Both the position numbers and the translations under genes were made by a program. From NCBI RefSeq assembly GCF_022458985.1, contig NC_061772.1, positions 13,196,001-13,260,000 of the forward strand: 64,000 bases of DNA, written 5' to 3'. This stretch comes from Mugil cephalus (taxonomy: Eukaryota; Chordata; Actinopteri; Mugiliformes; Mugilidae). This document shows positions 61,954-64,000 of this stretch, piece after piece (position 1 is the stretch's first letter; each line of letters starts with the position of its first letter). Under the pieces are notes generated by a model. It searched no databases, was not told the origin of the DNA, and saw only the letters and a list, made by a program, of their open reading frames with translations.

Positions 61954-64000
61954 CTGCAATGAAACAATATAACAAATAAATGGCATCTTAACTGGTCACC
62001 AGTATCTGGAAAAAAAAGCCAAACTATTACAGAGAATATCATGTCATGTATTATTTATGTGTGCACACACAACTCGTTGCTACTTTCCTACAATATGTCA
62101 CACAGCGGTATAAATGTCAGTGCACAAAGCAGGCTTGTACATGTAGGGTTTCCTAAACTCAGCACACAGTCCCGTTCCTTTCTCATCATTTGTGCCATGA
62201 CGGAGTTCACACAGTTTAGATTTGGCAAAGATGAAAGGTCGTCTGGAGGTTACTGTGTCAGCCTGGGTAAGTGGCCGACCTCTTGGGGGCGATGGCTCTC
62301 ACAGGGGAAGCGTGTTGTGTTAGCAAATGATGAAGACTCAATAAGGCAAGACCAAGATAAAAGGAACAAGATGATAATATACAAGTCTGTCATTTACTAC
62401 TACCTTCTTACTATCATGCACTATGATTTAGGGCTATAACAGAAAGTTACGCAGCAGCATTTGACACGTCCCACTTACTACACATGTTGATCTGATTGTT
62501 TTCTTCAGGACCCAGACAAATAAATACTATATATGTTAGAGATCCAGTAAAAATTATGAACAGGGGAGAAATATTAATAGAAATATGTTGAAGAACCTGA
62601 GTAAACAGGAGAGCAAAGATTAAAGACATGACTTTCTATGTGGAGGGGACAATAAATGACCAGTGTGAAAGTAGGTGAGGTTAACCTTGGCTTTTTCACA
62701 CATCATTGTGTGAATGTAACATGCTGATTGTGTTTGTGATACTTATGATGGTACATGGAGCTATCATGGTCTGTGTAAGCCTGTGTGCATCCGTGTCTGT
62801 TAGTCTGTCTGGATGAATAAAGGGGGGTGGGTATAATCCAACACCTGTTGATAGTCCCAATAAAAAAGGAGCCGAAGACCACCATACTGGGGACTTCATA
62901 GGACGCAGCTGAAAAGATGTTGCACAGAGTAAACCCATTCACATTAACAGGCATGATGGCCAGAGCCAGTCATTAGTGGTGACTTGGACCAGCCGGGCCA
63001 CACATAGACCAGACTAGAGCCTCTTAGGCCACAGGCCTGATACTGGCCTGAACCACGTCACTGGGGAGCATCTAGAAATGTTGATATTATTTTTGACTTT
63101 GACTTGAGAACTTCAATATATGCAAATTTATAAAAACATTTTTATCAGTTTAAAAGATTAAGGTTTGAGTCTTTGCCTATTCGACATATGTTGGCTATGA
63201 TGTGTAAAAAAATAAAAAATAAACCTAAAAAAGCAGTTTCAATATGACATTTATGGAAATCAACCACATAGCAACAATGATAACAATAGTTGCTAGAAAA
63301 CTGTCTCTTCAACTAAGATGAGACATATAACATTACTTCTTGAGAATTTTACCCAAAAATCCTCATTTTGGTAAAAAGTCTAATGTCTTAAAGCGAAAAC
63401 TGAGCGCACCATTAACACAAGAGAAATAACTTGCAACACATAGAACGGAAAAAATGTGACTTACGTGGCTTCGATAAAGTATGATTCATCGCACCATTAC
63501 TGTGGACGTGAAGTTACTAGTTGATGATTAATTCAAAATGGTTTGCTGTTTGTCTTTCTGCCTGTGTTATTAACCACAAAGATCATGTCTCTGTTGAGGT
63601 AATAACTGGACCCCTCTGATGATTTACTGGACATGAGCGCCATAGAGTGACGTACGAGGAGACGCTGTCTAGGTTGTTTGATGCCAAAGAATGGGACCTT
63701 TTCCTATTTACCTGTGACACGGTGTGTGTGGTTCAGTTAGGAATGTGTAGTTATGGTTCTTAGCTGTAGGACGTCAGTCAATCGCATGACAAGCTCTGTC
63801 TTTGTTAACACTATAAGAGATGAATGTTTCATTTGCCACTTTGTGTGCTGATGTACTGTGATCTATCTACTGTAATTACAACATACTCTAAACTTCAAAC
63901 CTTTCAGTCTTGCATGACTATTACGTGAGCTACACAAACAGACTACACTTCCAGCTCTCATCTCCAGTGCCCTCCCTGTGGGCAGGTAGAGCCAATGTTT
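61954..64000 (-). other. myo5a: MYO5A intron, no exon recognised
   Basis: The preceding globular-tail exon, expected to end in a sequence like LLTSTINGIKKVLK, is not found in the remaining 2 kb on the minus strand. The stretch is AT-rich with no strong feature and is probably intronic to the window edge. Confidence 0.55.

Noticed and set aside
62703-62954. Minus-strand frame of about 80 codons with hydrophobic stretches, considered as the missing MYO5A exon
   Set aside because: The peptide does not match the globular-tail segment expected before KRGDDFE, and the splice phase does not fit.

Overview
The window is vertebrate nuclear DNA, almost certainly from a ray-finned fish. Genes are split into many small exons with GT-AG introns. 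The spacers hold microsatellites, hAT-like and TA-flanked MITEs, and repeat tails of the kind common in teleosts. Exons were assembled by hand from splice consensus, reading phase and remembered family sequences. Every exon listed for the four best-supported genes joins in phase, and the totals match known family lengths.

Layout. (1) 1-3,280: no recognised gene. (2) About 3,290-31,080, plus strand: TRPM7, an Mg/Ca/Zn-permeable ion channel fused to an alpha-kinase. Exons 2 to 39 are resolved; the ATG exon is uncertain. (3) 32,473-34,763, plus strand: a four-exon selenoprotein W/Rdx-family gene. Its exon 2 carries an in-frame TGA in a C-K-G-U motif, and its 3'UTR carries a good SECIS hairpin. 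A conventional gene finder would miss or truncate it. (4) 34,764-38,940: intergenic, with a duplicated block of about 250-295 bp. (5) 38,945-42,940, minus strand: BCL2L10, two coding exons plus a likely non-coding first exon. (6) About 44,000-55,070, minus strand: GNB5, the divergent G-protein beta-5 subunit. Both starts are visible: the ubiquitous short form (353 aa) and the separate 42-codon exon of the retinal long form (395 aa). (7) About 56,100 to beyond 64,000, minus strand: the 3' end of MYO5A, whose last six coding exons encode most of the globular-tail (DIL) domain.

TRPM7, BCL2L10, GNB5 and MYO5A all map to human 15q21, so the block is conserved synteny. MYO5C, which lies between GNB5 and MYO5A in human, is not seen here.

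The most interesting points are possible unannotated coding variation in TRPM7 and the selenoprotein. TRPM7 has tandem in-frame donors that would add 12 acidic residues to the pore loop, at the position where TRPM3 is known to splice its pore. It also has a 121-codon in-frame exon extension ending in a second strong donor, and a 60-nt in-frame candidate cassette exon. The selenoprotein is supported by Sec codon, CxxU motif, conserved fold sequence and SECIS together.
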